DNA from: Cadophora sp. MPI-SDFR-AT-0126
Taxonomy: Eukaryota > Ascomycota > Leotiomycetes > Helotiales > Ploettnerulaceae
Length of the DNA stretch: 64,000 nt
Reading direction: 5' to 3'
NCBI GenBank assembly: GCA_020747065.1
Contig: JAGMVK010000022.1
Coordinates: 930,001 to 994,000 of the forward strand
Part shown: positions 1-11,572 of the stretch, in pieces
How positions within the stretch are numbered: the stretch's first letter is position 1
Layout: every line of letters starts with the position of its first letter
Position numbers and translations under genes: made by a program
The notes under the pieces: generated by a model
What the model was told of the DNA's origin: nothing
Seen by the model: the letters and a program-made list of their open reading frames with translations, nothing else
Databases searched by the model: none

Positions 1-22
1 CGGAGTCAGACCATGGACGAGG

Positions 23-1289
23 ATGTCAGACGCTCTCACGATTATTTGGACATGCAGCTCGCTGGCTGTGCTAATTATGGTGACACGACTGGTTATGGGA
101 CGATATTGTAAGACCAAATGGGATACTGGGGATTCTTTGACGGCAATCGCAATCGTTTGTGTATTCATTCGCATCGCCTTCACGCACGTCCTCATTTTAT
201 GGAAGACGAACAATATCCCAGACGACTATCGCGAGACCCATGTATTTACGCAAAGAGAGATATATGAGCGGGAAATAGGATCCAAGTTCACATTAATTGC
301 CAGGAGTTTCTACATTACGCTGTAAGTTATCAATGACCCGATATGTGGGGTGTGGTGTCTTGTCTTATCTGGGCCTCACACCCTCTGGGGAAACCCCGCT
401 TGCTGACTCCAATGATACAGATTGTGGATACAGAAGACTGTTTTACTTATGTTCTATCGCCACTTAGTGAGGGACATGCCCTGGGGAAAACCAACAATGA
501 TGGCGTATGGGATTATTTTTGCTGTCACGTTTGTGGCGAGCATCATCTCAACCTTCGTCGAGTGTCGTCCCTTCCACTTGTATTGGCAAGTGGTTCCTGA
601 TCCAGGTATAACACTCCTATTCTACACCCGAACTGCCACTGACAATTGCCGATAGGAAATTGTAGTCAGGCTATCATCCAGCTATACGTTGTCGGTAAGT
701 GACGGACCCGACAGTTTGGACTACCTTATACTGACATCCGAGTCTCCAGGAGTCAGCAATATGTTTACCGACCTGATGCTTATATTCCTGCCCATTCCTG
801 TTCTCATCACAGTTCGACTGAGTGTCGTCAAGTTTGTCACCACATTGACCATCTTCCCACAAATACTAATTCTCGGCCAGAAAGCTACAACTCGGATTCT
901 TATTCAGCATTGGATTCATGATCATCATCATAACCGCTATTCGGATCCCATTCACAGTCGGCTCCAAGTCTTCAGAGACGTTTAGGATCACCTGGACTAC
1001 AGGAGAGTTCCTTGCCGCGACGTTCGTTGCAAATGCACCAAAGTTATACTCCTTCAGGCACCTGATGAAGAGGAGAAACAGTACTGCTTTCGGGAACGTG
1101 AATCGAACCGGACCTCATATTCAACAACAAATGGATGATCTAGAGACACCAGCGGTGTCGATCACGGAGGTAGCAACTATGCGAATGAAGCAATCGGACA
1201 GCTCAGGCAATTCGCGCTGTGTGGACAAGACTTCAGACACAATCACTCGAGGTGGTGATCGTGCAGTAGTGTCGGCACAGCCAAAATGA
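23..1289 (+). CDS. SAT4/PTH11-type rhodopsin-like integral membrane protein
   Basis: Five exons join in frame: 23-321, 421-605, 656-694, 750-831 and 881-1289, giving about 337 residues. The product has several hydrophobic helices, a CRPFHLYW stretch (exon 2), a helix containing LIFLPIPVL (exon 4) and the late motif GEFLAATFVANAPKLYS. These are hallmarks of the fungal SAT4 (rhodopsin-like, PTH11-related GPCR) family. The soluble tail of about 80 residues is hydrophilic. The role is probably in plasma-membrane sensing or secondary metabolism, but no ligand can be inferred. The reading frame stays open to the window edge upstream of the first ATG, so the true N-terminus could lie outside; with the ATG at 23 the first helix is short but present. 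All four introns have GT/AG ends and phases that agree. Confidence 0.85.
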
Positions 1290-2763
1290 TCTCATGATAA
1301 TTCCGGGACTCTGGCGCATGCTCGGGACTTACAATGAGCATGGGGTAACAATAATTAATCACGTGCCTCGGTCCCCTCTCGGGAAGTTCGGCAAGCCAGC
1401 GATTTATTCGGAATCACAACATTTTGGCTTACCGTGCCGTGTGACGTACAAACCACAATAAGAGGCATAATAAAACCTTGTTCTATTCGTGTGCCCGGTA
1501 AGATGTGTTCTGTGCCATCCTGGTCTTTCACATTTAGCATCAGTACAAGGTGATCCATGAAATAAAGGGTCCAGCCCTGAGCTGAGTGCAGCATGGTGCG
1601 ATCTCGGACGGGTGAGAAAGTGATTCATTGGGTAAGAACGCACAATGATGTAAGTGGTATGCAGAAAATATACCGCAAATTATCTGGAGAAGCCGTCGAA
1701 TCGTCGACGAAAGTTTCCTCTGCGATAATCCTACAATGGTTGTTGCAGAGCCATTGACGGGGAATATGTAGAGCAGGCGGATGGGCATACGGCTTGCAGT
1801 ATCCAAAAGCACATTCTTTTCTTCTACTTCCTGAGATGGATAGACCTGCGTCTAAATGCCAAGCATCAAGATTAGCGGTCGACGTGGCGGACCGAGGAGA
1901 CGAATGAGGAGATAGTAATCTATCCATGCATCCACTTTCAAGATATGCACAGTCAGCCTTGTACACCTTCTAGCGCAATTCTAGTGGTCTTCTGTGCATG
2001 CAATCTTTGACCCACCCTGGAATTCTGCTCGGTTCTGTGAACACCAATTGTCCCCCTGCCTTATCTTTCATTCCGCAGAAATACGTCAGAGTCGTCTTCT
2101 TGTCTCGTATGGCGAGCTCCGAGGGGGCAGACTGACGAAGTTCCCCATGAGAATACAGGTCCGGGAATGAAACTCGAAATTGAAAGAGCGTTCAGAGGGA
2201 AGCTGTATGAAGATTGTACGCATTTTCTTCTTTCGGGTGTCCCATTTTGAAGTTTCCACTCTTTTCCCCGGTCAAATCGCTTCAACTACACAGCCTTCGA
2301 GATTAAGCATAGATCCGCCAAGACGCAGGATAGTCTTGGCAGTTCTGCTTGCCGGTTTTAATCCACGTGGAGTTAGGATGCACGGCACAGCTGGTGTGGT
2401 GCGGACTCGAAGCTGTGTGGTGTACCCCGGCATGCCATAAGACGATGGCTTCTTCCGGAGGGACTGGTTCGACGGCCAACTTGCAGAAGTCTAATCCTTG
2501 ACTCACAGTTAGTGAGAAAGCCATCCACAAATGCATACGCACCTCGGAACATCCTAGTCGACCACGTTGTATTACTATTCCCAGCCTTTGAGGAAGGTCA
2601 TATACTTCCGTCTTGGCGGGGTGAAAGCTCGTATATCTATGCTAAATTGCCCACCCCATATTCCACATTCTCATCAAGACTTCACGCAAAGCTTCACATT
2701 CCACCGAGAGCAATCTTACACACAAACACATCCCTTCATTCAACAATATTCAATCCTCACGAC
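1290..2763. other. Intergenic, no gene recognised
   Basis: Only short overlapping open frames occur here on both strands, none with a recognisable domain or plausible splice chain. The last 200 bp before the bZIP start codon are C/T- and CAC-rich, as in many fungal 5' leaders. Confidence 0.5.
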
Positions 2764-3477
2764 ATGGCTCAATCAATGACTCCATACAATGACTACCTGG
2801 TCTTCGAAACATCACAACTTCAGGGCAACTATTCGAATATTCTCGATGATGGACTTGCCGATGTAAGTCATCCCTCTTCAAGTTTTTAAATTATACTCAT
2901 AGTCATAGAACTACTATCCTTCACCCATCCCATACCAAGTAAACGGAGATTCCGACTGGATGAGCGCCGCCTCGTCACCTTCCAGCTACTCAACACCCGA
3001 CTACTCACCACAATCAACCAGCGTAATGCCCACACTGAACAACGGCTTCCCCTCAAGTTGGCCTATCGGCCCAACCAATACTCCACCTTCACAAGCCGCC
3101 AAAGACCTCCAAAAGCTCAACGTACGTAACCTCAAAGTCCTATCCACGCATACTTCATGCACCCCACTAACGCCCTTTCCCTTCAGCGTCGAAGACAACA
3201 AAATCGCGAATCTCAACGCGCATTCAGACAACGCAAGAATCGGGACCTAGAGCAGCTGGAGCAAGCTCTAGCCGATTTGCAGGCTAAGCATGAGAAACTA
3301 CTCAAGTGCTTTGTTGGCCTGACTGCCAAGGTGTCGGCGGAGAGACTGGGTGGTTTGGTGGAGGACATGAGCTTTCTTGATGAGCAGATCAAGCAGTATA
3401 ACTCGTGTTTGGGGAAGGACTTCAAGATGAATGGGGAAAGGATAGAAGCTATTAGAGCGAAGACGGAGAATCTTTAA
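2764..3477 (+). CDS. Small Yap/Pap1-like bZIP transcription factor
   Basis: Three exons (2764-2862, 2909-3121, 3187-3477) encode about 200 residues. Exon 3 opens with the basic region RRRQQNRESQRAFRQRK, which carries the NxxSQRAFR signature of the Yap/Pap1 class of fungal bZIP factors. A leucine-zipper-like heptad stretch follows (LEQLEQALADLQAKHEKLL). The N-terminal 100 residues are Ser/Thr/Pro/Tyr-rich and probably disordered or activating. The protein is expected to be nuclear and to bind DNA as a dimer. I see no cysteine-rich domain of the Yap1 redox-sensor type. It is shorter than Yap1 or Pap1, resembling the small accessory bZIPs found in many ascomycetes. The next gene, a chromate-family transporter, is convergent. 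The start at 2764 follows a pyrimidine/CA-rich leader. A second in-frame ATG lies four codons downstream. Confidence 0.88.
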
Positions 3478-3961
3478 TTTGTTATCTAAGCATTTAGATG
3501 GGATGGTTTTGGAGTTTGGATTCTGGGATAGGCAGGGACAGGGGCAGGGATCGGAGCTTTGGTGTTTTAGTGAATAATTCAATTTTGCTTATAGATCCAA
3601 GTAATCAAACTTTCGCCCAACGACTCCCTGTGTTCCTTGTCCTATTGTCGTCTATGTAACGTTCCAGCAAGTCGCTGTCATTCATAAATTTGCTCCTTTC
3701 GGCTAATTTGGAATCACCACCAGAGACATCGCCTCGTCTGGACCGAAACCTTCGTATGTATTTGGGATGGTGGAGAAGGCAAGTGCTTCTACAAAAAAAA
3801 TATTGGAGGCCAGAGGCAGACATTTGTCCACAGCATTCAAGTCTTTACCTTGTCTCTGGGCCTCGATTGTCCCAAAGAGGCAATAAGTGAACCCCAAGCT
3901 TGATGCCAGCTTTTTAATTTATTTTCGTCCTTCTCTCAATTCTCCTATTGCGACCTTGAGG
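3478..3961. other. Convergent 3' intergenic region
   Basis: Gap between the stop codons of two converging genes. It contains G-rich GGGACAGGGGCAGGG-like sequence near 3530-3550 and AT-rich stretches suited to 3' ends. No gene seen. Confidence 0.5.
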
Positions 3962-5696
3962 TTAAGAGCTGACAACAGCATATCGGATTAATCCCATTAC
4001 TGCGCCTAAGACGATAGCAATCGGGGCACTGACATTGAACCACATCCCACCGACATAGCTCGTCACACCCACCACAACCCACCAAGGATCGTCACCCAAA
4101 CTTTTCCCGGCCACAAATCCTTCATCAATGAAGCCAATCTGCCAAAGACGATACACCGCAGTGTATATAAGTCCGACAGCAGCTGCATTGACACCTCTCA
4201 GCGCGCTCTTCACCCACCGCTTGCCTCGAATAGCACTCCATATCCCCATCGTTCCATGAACTGTCACAATTCCAGGGAGGAAGATACCAAGATATCCCAA
4301 CAACGCTCCAGCGGCAGCATTATATCCACCAAATACAGCAGTCAGACCTCCGAGGTACACTGCGAAGTTGAAGTTTGGTCCTGGGAAAGCTTGAATAATT
4401 GCGAGACCGAGAAGGAAGTCCCGTGGAGTGACCCAGCCTTCTGATACCACATATTCTCTCAGCAGTGGAATGACGACTGGACCCCCGCCGAAGATAATAG
4501 TACCGGCCAGAAACATATTTGAAAATAGTTGAAAGAGCAAGGGCTTGTTCGGAAGTGTACCGCGAAGAACCATGATGACAATGAATGCGATGACGAATGC
4601 GACGAGGATCAATGTGCCGAACTGCCACGAGATATCGATTGCTCGAGCGGTGGGGATGATACGGGGCTCTGATCTTTCGTCGGCGACATCTGCTGCTCTT
4701 GACGGCGTTTGGCTGGTATCTTTGGCTGAGCTGCTCTGTCCTTGTGCTGGTAGCTGGATTTCCTCAGACCTTCGTATCGTAGGCTGGGAAACAGTAGATG
4801 GTAATTCGGCTCCATTCTCTTCTTGACTGGTGGACTCCCGCTTTCTCAATCCTCTCACCCAGTTGACGAAAGGATGAAGCACACGGTAGTCAAAGATGAC
4901 AGAAGCAGAGCCGCCTAACAACATCAGCAACGGGAAGTACCATAATGCATTGTACATCAGGCCAGCCGTTGCTCCGAGAAATACCAAGATCCTGGTCATC
5001 TTATCAGTTATAGCTTTCTGAGCAAGTTGTACAGCTGCAAGAGCGATGATTCCGACGACGGCAGCATTGAGGCCTGAAAGCAAGGCGTACACCTGCCTCG
5101 GCAGGGTCTCGCCAATATTGGATACTCCGACAGAGAAACCATACATTCCGAGAGCGCCTGGGAGACTGCAATCGTGAGAATGGTATCCAAGGTTGAAAAT
5201 GAGGACTTACGACCAGATCAGCAACGCAACAATCGCAGGAATGAATCCATCGTGGATGAGGTTCAAACAGTACAGCATCTTTGTGCTCCCGGGTCCCGAG
5301 AACGCCTGGCAGACTGCAAAGAGCTCTTGATACTAAAGAATATCAGTACTTCAAGATCATCGTTTCTTCAGCCTCTTAAGGTTCATTGGACCACGGAAAA
5401 AAACAGCGCAGTAGCAATTTATCGCAGGAAAAATGCTGGGAGAGCCTTGCGAACGTGGTGGGACCGTACCATTTGTTCATCGATCCAGCCCAACCTGTTG
5501 ACATATTTATCGTGGAACTAAATCTTATCAGCAGCTGCTCGTCGAGAAGATCTCGAGTTTTTGCTGTTCAAAGACTGACGATCTTGAAATGAACTGGTGG
5601 GCCTCCAAAGCTAGTGAAACCTAAATACCACCCTTGTCCAACGACCTCCCACAGCTGCTTCCCAAGCTGGCCCAGGTGCCATTTCCTGATCGCCAT
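3962..5696 (-). CDS. Chromate ion transporter (CHR family), two CHR domains
   Basis: Four exons on the minus strand (5696-5580, 5517-5470, 5332-5211, 5165-3962) give about 496 residues. The N-terminal half has FTSFGGPPVHFKI, then HDKYVNRLGWIDEQM and YQELFAVCQAFSGPGSTK. The C-terminal half repeats the pattern with FLAGTIIFGGGPVVIPLL, EGWVTPRDFL and AIIQAFPGPNFNFAVYLGG. FGGP and the QAFPGP-type motif are the signatures of CHR-superfamily domains, so this is a long two-domain member like Neurospora chr-1. It should be a polytopic membrane protein. The family moves chromate, and some members are linked to sulfate, but the substrate here is unproven. A charged linker (around residues 200-270) joins the halves. 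The start is uncertain: an in-frame ATG at 5855 would add 53 residues with no family resemblance, so the one at 5696 is preferred. Confidence 0.9.
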
Positions 5697-7255
5697 TACT
5701 GCCTTGCTCACTCGGAAATCCTTTGGTGGGAATTTGAAGATGTGGTTGCTTGTCGCATTTATATCAAGATAGGTATCTCTGCCGAGGCCTTGGGGAATGT
5801 CACTCGTGGCCACTGATTGGAAGCAGGCAGCACGTGCAGCAGAGCAGCCAGTCAACCACGTTTGGTTTCTGTAGGTCCAAGAACGTCAATTCCCTAACCA
5901 TCTGATAGCTTCCCATTTTGCCAATCAGTCTTACCTTCTTTTCTAGCGAAGTGTTTTCGGCAACTCTATCTCAAGGTCTACCTATTAACACTACTGGACT
6001 TGGCAACGAGCTCAGACGAAGACCCTTCGATGGCCGATGCATAACCCCCCCAAAACTCATGCTCACATCACTCTTATTGTTCGTTTATTCAGAAACGAAG
6101 ATGATTGTTGTTTTCCTGTCGTTTGTCGAGTTGCAAGTCATGATCAACAGCGTCCCAAGTGTGGCCAGTCACCTGTTTCCATGACTGGAAAGTCAACAAC
6201 GGACTAATTGATACATGTTCTTCTGACGTATTCTATTGAATATGAAGCTTTCTCTTGTGAGTGAGTCATTATCGCAGTATGGAGTTGTTCAGTGAATGCG
6301 TGGAAGGATGAGTGTTCCGCGGATGCTTTTTTTGTCCTCGACCCAAGATCATACGGTTTAGCGGGGTATACGAAATGTGGCTTTTGGATGTTCCATAATC
6401 ATATTCATGTTCAGTGCCTCTATTCTCTATCTAGTATCATCCTGTACACAGATAGTTGATTCCAAGATGATATCAGCGCAGACCGAGGTTTCCTGGCACG
6501 CTATCTTGGCTGGGAGACGAAGCAATGCAGAGTTGAACATCCTGATGTGCTCGGTGGACAAGAGGAGAGAGGAGAGAACTTCACCTTGCATTACAGTGAA
6601 TTGCTTCATGCTCTACAATTACACCTTGCTGCAAACGAAACATTCACTTTGTACTGTTCAAGACTAAACGGGAGGCAAATTATCACAAGCAGTTGTCCAA
6701 CGAATGTTCTCGCCTCTCCATCTCAAGGAATCTGCCAAGAGGACTGCGATACGTCCTCGTTCGACAGGGGAACTCAGGCTGGTATGACGGTATCTTTATG
6801 ATTTTGGTGCAATCATAAAACACTACCGCCCTATTCGTCATCTTTTACAATCCTTTCAGTCGCCAGCGTCTTGATGATGTACACGTTCGAGGCATAGCCA
6901 TGCACCAGAAACCAAGCTTCGGGCTGGTCTGTTACCAGACGGGACCGTCTTTATTGCCATCGAGGAACATAAATCTGTGGTCGAGATCTAGTGCGCTGGA
7001 GTGCTTGTGAAAGACGATCTGAGGACACTCAAGTCTCGAAAAAAAAAAAAAAAAAAAGAAAGTTTATCAAGTCTCAGCCTCTGAGACAATCGAAATACAG
7101 ATAAATCGAGCCCGGCACCCTCTATAAGGCAAACTGATTCTTCAGTCTACTACATCTTGGGCTAATACTTACTGCTGTCCAGACACCTCAAGATAAATCA
7201 CAAACGAAGTCATGACGATTATATCGACCATTACATTCGCGACGATGAACTGAAG
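5697..7255. other. Intergenic, with an A-tract
   Basis: No supported gene in about 1.5 kb. Short open frames on the plus strand (for example 6377-6667) lack domains. A 19-base A-tract lies at 7039-7057, about 200 bp before the degenerate ORF that follows. Confidence 0.45.
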
Positions 7256-8601
7256 ATGGAAAGGAGCCAAAATCCACCTACAAATCAGGATATCGATGAT
7301 TTGAGTAGGGCTCGCGAGGCTTTAGAGATTTCGGACAGTGGTCAGGTCGATGCCGACGCGATGCTTGAAACTCCACCACCTACAATCGCAGAGAAGGCGG
7401 AAATGAGCGGTCCCAGCGAACCATCACACATCCTCGACCATACCCAAAGCTATACCGCTGCGATGCTTAGAGATGCTCCTTCGGCCGTGGATGAAGATAA
7501 ACCAAGCAATCCTAGTGCTTCATCAGATCTCTCGGTAGCGTCTATCGAAGACTTCTCTCCCGCCGCGGTAAGGGTCCAAGAACAATTGCCCTACACGAAC
7601 GTTCTCGAGCCCACAAGCCACGGTGGAACTCTCAAGTCTTTCGAGCTATACACCATCAAAGAAGGGAAGCCACTATACTGGAACATTTCCAAACAACAAT
7701 TAAAGCAGGTCTATCGTCGAGAGACCGCCACGAATACCCATCTGGGAAAATTGATCGTTAAATCTGTCATGTAATCACATTTACAGCTACCGAGATCAGC
7801 CAGGACGAGTTATCCAAGATCATTCCTAACAGGGTCTTGGACATGGTTCCTCCTCAGGAGTCCCACAACAAAATGAAAAAATCCCCTATCTTCCGCGATT
7901 GGAACAAGAAAGTTGCGAAGAAGCTCTTCATCCAGGATGGACCGACATTTGGAGCTGCGACATTTGAGCTCTTCGGACTTTGGCCTCCACCTTGAAGCCT
8001 CTTTCCAGCTGCGGCAGGAGTTCTGGGACTTGTGCTGCGTTCCTGATATCGTGGACCTTGTATTTGGGGCATACCATAGGGCAGGTACCATTGATTTGCA
8101 TAAGATCATGTCAAACCCGAGTCGGCCATATGTAAATGGCTCAACTATGTTTTTATTTTGCTGTTGGAGGTCAGGTTCAGATTTGCTGTTCCTGCAGACC
8201 GGACGAAACGATCAGGTACTGTTTCCCAGCAGCTGTCGAACGAAGGTGTGGCTAGGAATTGCTTGGCTAGAGAGTCTTGGAATCAAGTGATTGAGCACTT
8301 TGAGACTGATATATTGAATACTTGTGAGTAATTAATGCTTCATGGTTTAGACAGATCCAGTCCACTTCCTGCTCCCAGACCCTTTCTAGATTCCGTGCCA
8401 GTCCATCTGCGTATGACAGGGGAAGGTGAAGAAAATGATTACAGATCTGTGGATTGTACTCCTGGATTCGGAAAGAAAGAGATCACAGACGAGAAAGCAA
8501 AGTGGAGATTCCCACGACGCTTTACGGCTGATCTTCGACAGCGAGATCCAGAGCACTTCCCGCCATCTCTTCGGCAGCACTTCGGGGATAACCCACCCTG
8601 A
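7256..8601 (+). pseudogene. Degenerate tandem paralogue of the unknown gene at 9701-11392
   Basis: I do not recognise the family. Conceptual fragments match the gene at 9701-11392 in order but alternate between two frames: 7256 to about 7770 (start, acidic N-terminus, a KPLYWN segment), about 7762-7996 in another frame (ends ELFGLWPP), back to the first frame at about 7990-8130 (QEFWDLCCVPDIVDLVFG), then the second frame for 8131-8328 (GVARNCLARESWNQV), which ends in a stop. After that stop the same frame resumes to 8601 (RRFTADLRQRDPEHFPPSL). Counterparts in the neighbour are KGFLFWD, KINGIWPP, QFWEVLFCRYVVEFVFG, GAARKCLTRETWEEV and RSFALQLRDKGLESFPPII. Some changes could be short introns (a GTGAGT sits at 8324), but three or more in so few bases points to decay. 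Confidence 0.7.
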
Positions 8602-9700
8602 TTCGCAGGCCATGTGAAGCAGCCGGTGCCCAAGGATGTGATTAATTGGAAGAAGAAGATAAAGATTGCGTGTCTGGAAATTTCAAGGTTTTGAATGGGG
8701 CTTCCAATAAATCCGAGGAATAGGTTGGGGCAGCGGGTGTTGGATGCCCAAGTCTGAAAGGAGGTAATGAAAGACGACGGACGATTTTTTGGCTAGAAAT
8801 CGTTAAGAAAAAGACAATAAATAAGTCCTGTAATGATATAAAATACTTCCAGTTTTTCAGCACAGGCCTAGTTGATGTATTTTACTTCCACCCCCATCCT
8901 CTCCTACAAATATCCGTCGTCGTTATTTGCTCATCCGTTCCTTCCTTAGATCGCCACGATTCCTCATCTGGTCCTTTCCGGTAACGCTCCCTACATCGTA
9001 AACACAACTTCTTGCCTGTTACCATTTGACCCTCTACCTGTTTGCTCCGCATCTCTGACAGCGCGGCCTGGATTCACCATTTTTGTGTGGTCGGCACTAA
9101 GCGAGCAGGGCTAATGAGATCGATTGACTTTCCATCTCCATGTTCACCTTCTGAATACCTCGCACCATTGAACAGCTCATCATCTACAGTTATGGATCGA
9201 AATCTTCACTACGTCTGGTTGGTTTAGCATTGCTAAAGCCAATACTGAAAACGTCGTTGACACCTCCAACAGATTGCAGTTGTGATTTGAGCTTTCCGTG
9301 CTCTTCACCTTCAGACGTCAATCTTCGAGCAGCCCTTCTCAAAAGTCTTTTCAGTTTATCTTCAGTATCAAGCTTTCTTTATCGCTCTCCGCTGGAAAAT
9401 TTCTTTCCCCGCCCCGTTCTCAATCTAAGCCTGGGGTGATCGATCCCACCTCACTGCAACCGGCCCACGAGACTGCACTCCGATCTCTCCGTCAGTCTCA
9501 GACCTGATCGCCGTCGACTTTCTCTCCGATCCATTGTCAACTGCAAGTTTACCACTTCGTGGTACTCGCGCTCAGTCAGAGGCTCGAACAGAGTCCCTCC
9601 CGGCAAGATCCTCTTCCTCTGCGCATGGCAGAAAATACAGTTCTGACAGACCTGAAGTCAGATCATCACCATTGGTACAATCGAAGTCAGAATCGTAGAC
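8602..9700. other. Intergenic spacer of the tandem pair
   Basis: Spacer between the two paralogues. It is pyrimidine-rich on the plus strand from about 9240 to 9660, as in fungal promoters. Short open frames here have no recognisable content. Confidence 0.4.
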
Positions 9701-11392
9701 ATGCCTCGCTTCAAACGGATCCATGGCGACTATACCCTCGACGATCTGTTGGATCCAGAGCTCATATCACACCGACATCTCCCAGACGAAACTCATGCTG
9801 AAGCTGGTGCCGAGGATCGATCGAAGAAACGACGGATCATGGAGGCACTGCCACAAGAAGGCGATAATAAACTGCTCTCAAAAGCCCAAAATCAGCTGAA
9901 AACTTCTTCAAAGGCAGCCTGGACTGAAAAAGCACAATCAATACCGCTAGCTGCGACCGAACCTCCCAGACACGCCATGCCGGATCGAGTTGACCCGTCC
10001 GTGCAGTCATCTTCTTCAGCTACACGTATCACCCTCGAAAACCTTGAATTATTCGTCAAAACAGATAAAGGCTTCCTGTTCTGGGATCCTCGGAAGCAGA
10101 AAATGGTGCCTGCGATGGGCTTCTCAAAGTATGGTACAGTCCATTGTACAGATCATGGAAATGGCTTCTCAGAGTTGCTAAGATCTGTCGCTCAAGTATT
10201 CGTCCTTGCTGCTTCACTCCCAGTATACAGCAAACTGTTCGCAGCGATTCCTGTGGAGATCTTTCATAGAATTTTATCAGAGGGTGATGGGATATCTTGG
10301 GCAAAACACTGCAAGACATGGTTGATTCGCCACCAGATATCTTACGCCATTGGGCATCTCAAGATCAATGGTATCTGGCCCCCGTCGGACGCATCATCCG
10401 AACTGCGATAGCAGTTTTGGGAAGTTTTGTTTTGTCGCTATGTTGTTGAGTTCGTTTTTGGAAGACTCGATGAACGGCAAGTCGTGGACTTCGCGGCAAT
10501 AATGTCAAGCCCAGTGGATTATCGACCCCGCCAATGGCTCTGGCATCTCTTCAATATTCTCCTTGAGCTTGGATGGAAGTTTGATACCATCAGCCAGAAA
10601 CGTGGAAGTCTAAGATCAGGTGTCAATAGAACCACGCACTCGTCAAGAGATGTTGAAAGCTCAATGTACCACGTGACAGGGGCAGCTCGCAAATGTCTAA
10701 CAAGAGAGACCTGGGAGGAGGTATATGATAACTTCGAGGGAGATGTACTTGCCACCTGGGATCAAGCGCCCATAACGTTCACAGAAATAGATTGCTATCG
10801 TGAGTTTGGTATGAGCAGACTGGGTGATAGTCAACTCTTGCGTCGTCTAAGAAGCTTCGCCTTGCAACTTCGAGATAAGGGACTGGAGTCATTTCCGCCA
10901 ATTATTGCACAACATTTTGCGAAAAGTCCACCTGGCGTTCTCGGTCATCGCCCACTCGATATCCTGGTGTCTGAGGTTGACGATGATCTTGAGCATGGTC
11001 ATGACCAAGATCGAGGTGCTCGTGTTCGTACGGGCAGATCCCCATCACCCTCACGACAAAGAGGGGAGGTGAGTGCTCACAATTCCTCGGATGAATCGAT
11101 TGTTGCTTCTGAGGATCTTACTTCAACGAATGCAACAACTTCCTCCAATGATGATGAGGATGCCGAGAATGGAAAGATAAAGGATGGAGCAAGCAATTTG
11201 AATGATAACGAACCAGGTGTTAGTTCGCTTGAATCTTTTGTGCTTACATTACCCGGTGGGTGGGACAATGATTGGGAGCCCGAGGAGAAGTCATTCGCGG
11301 ATATTTCGAAAGCAGTCTATGCGTGGTGGGTCAATCGATGGGATTTTTATGCGAGACAGATTGCGGAGGAAAGGACAGGCACGAGGAGCTAG
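9701..11392 (+). pseudogene. Unknown-family gene interrupted by one in-frame TAG
   Basis: The frame from ATG 9701 runs to 11392 (564 codons) with a single stop, TAG at 10409-10411. The family is not recognised. The N-terminus is basic (MPRFKRIHGDYTLDDLLD), followed by a KKRR-containing charged stretch. A central region resembles the broken paralogue at 7256-8601, and the C-terminal 150 residues are acidic and Ser/Asp-rich before a WVNRWDFYARQIAEER end. Around the stop this copy reads A-S-S-E-L-R-stop-Q-F-W; the neighbour reads A-S-F-Q-L-R-Q-E-F-W, so the stop replaces a Gln codon (CAG to TAG is one transition). An intron at 10371-10411 (GTATCT...GATAG) would be 41 nt and break the frame, so it does not rescue the gene. 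Either a recent nonsense mutation, a shorter product from ATG 10427, or stop-codon readthrough. Confidence 0.65.
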
Positions 11393-11572
11393 ATTATGGC
11401 ACATGGAGAGTTGACACAAAAGTTCATGACCATGGACGTTTTGGCGCATACTGGAATCAAATGAAGTAGAGACAGTTGCAGCATCCACTTTGCGATTCAG
11501 CTCAAGACTCATTGACCAAGTTCGCTTTTCTTTAGGTACCAAGCGAATTCCTTTACCTCCTGCCACAACCAA

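Noticed and set aside
7039..7057. A-tract as the poly(A) end of a retroposed element
   Set aside because: No target-site duplication or upstream element-like ORF could be seen; likewise for the tract at 31490-31509.
10371..10411. Possible intron removing the TAG in the 9701-11392 gene
   Set aside because: The segment is 41 nt, so splicing it would shift the reading frame, and the paralogue is colinear across it.
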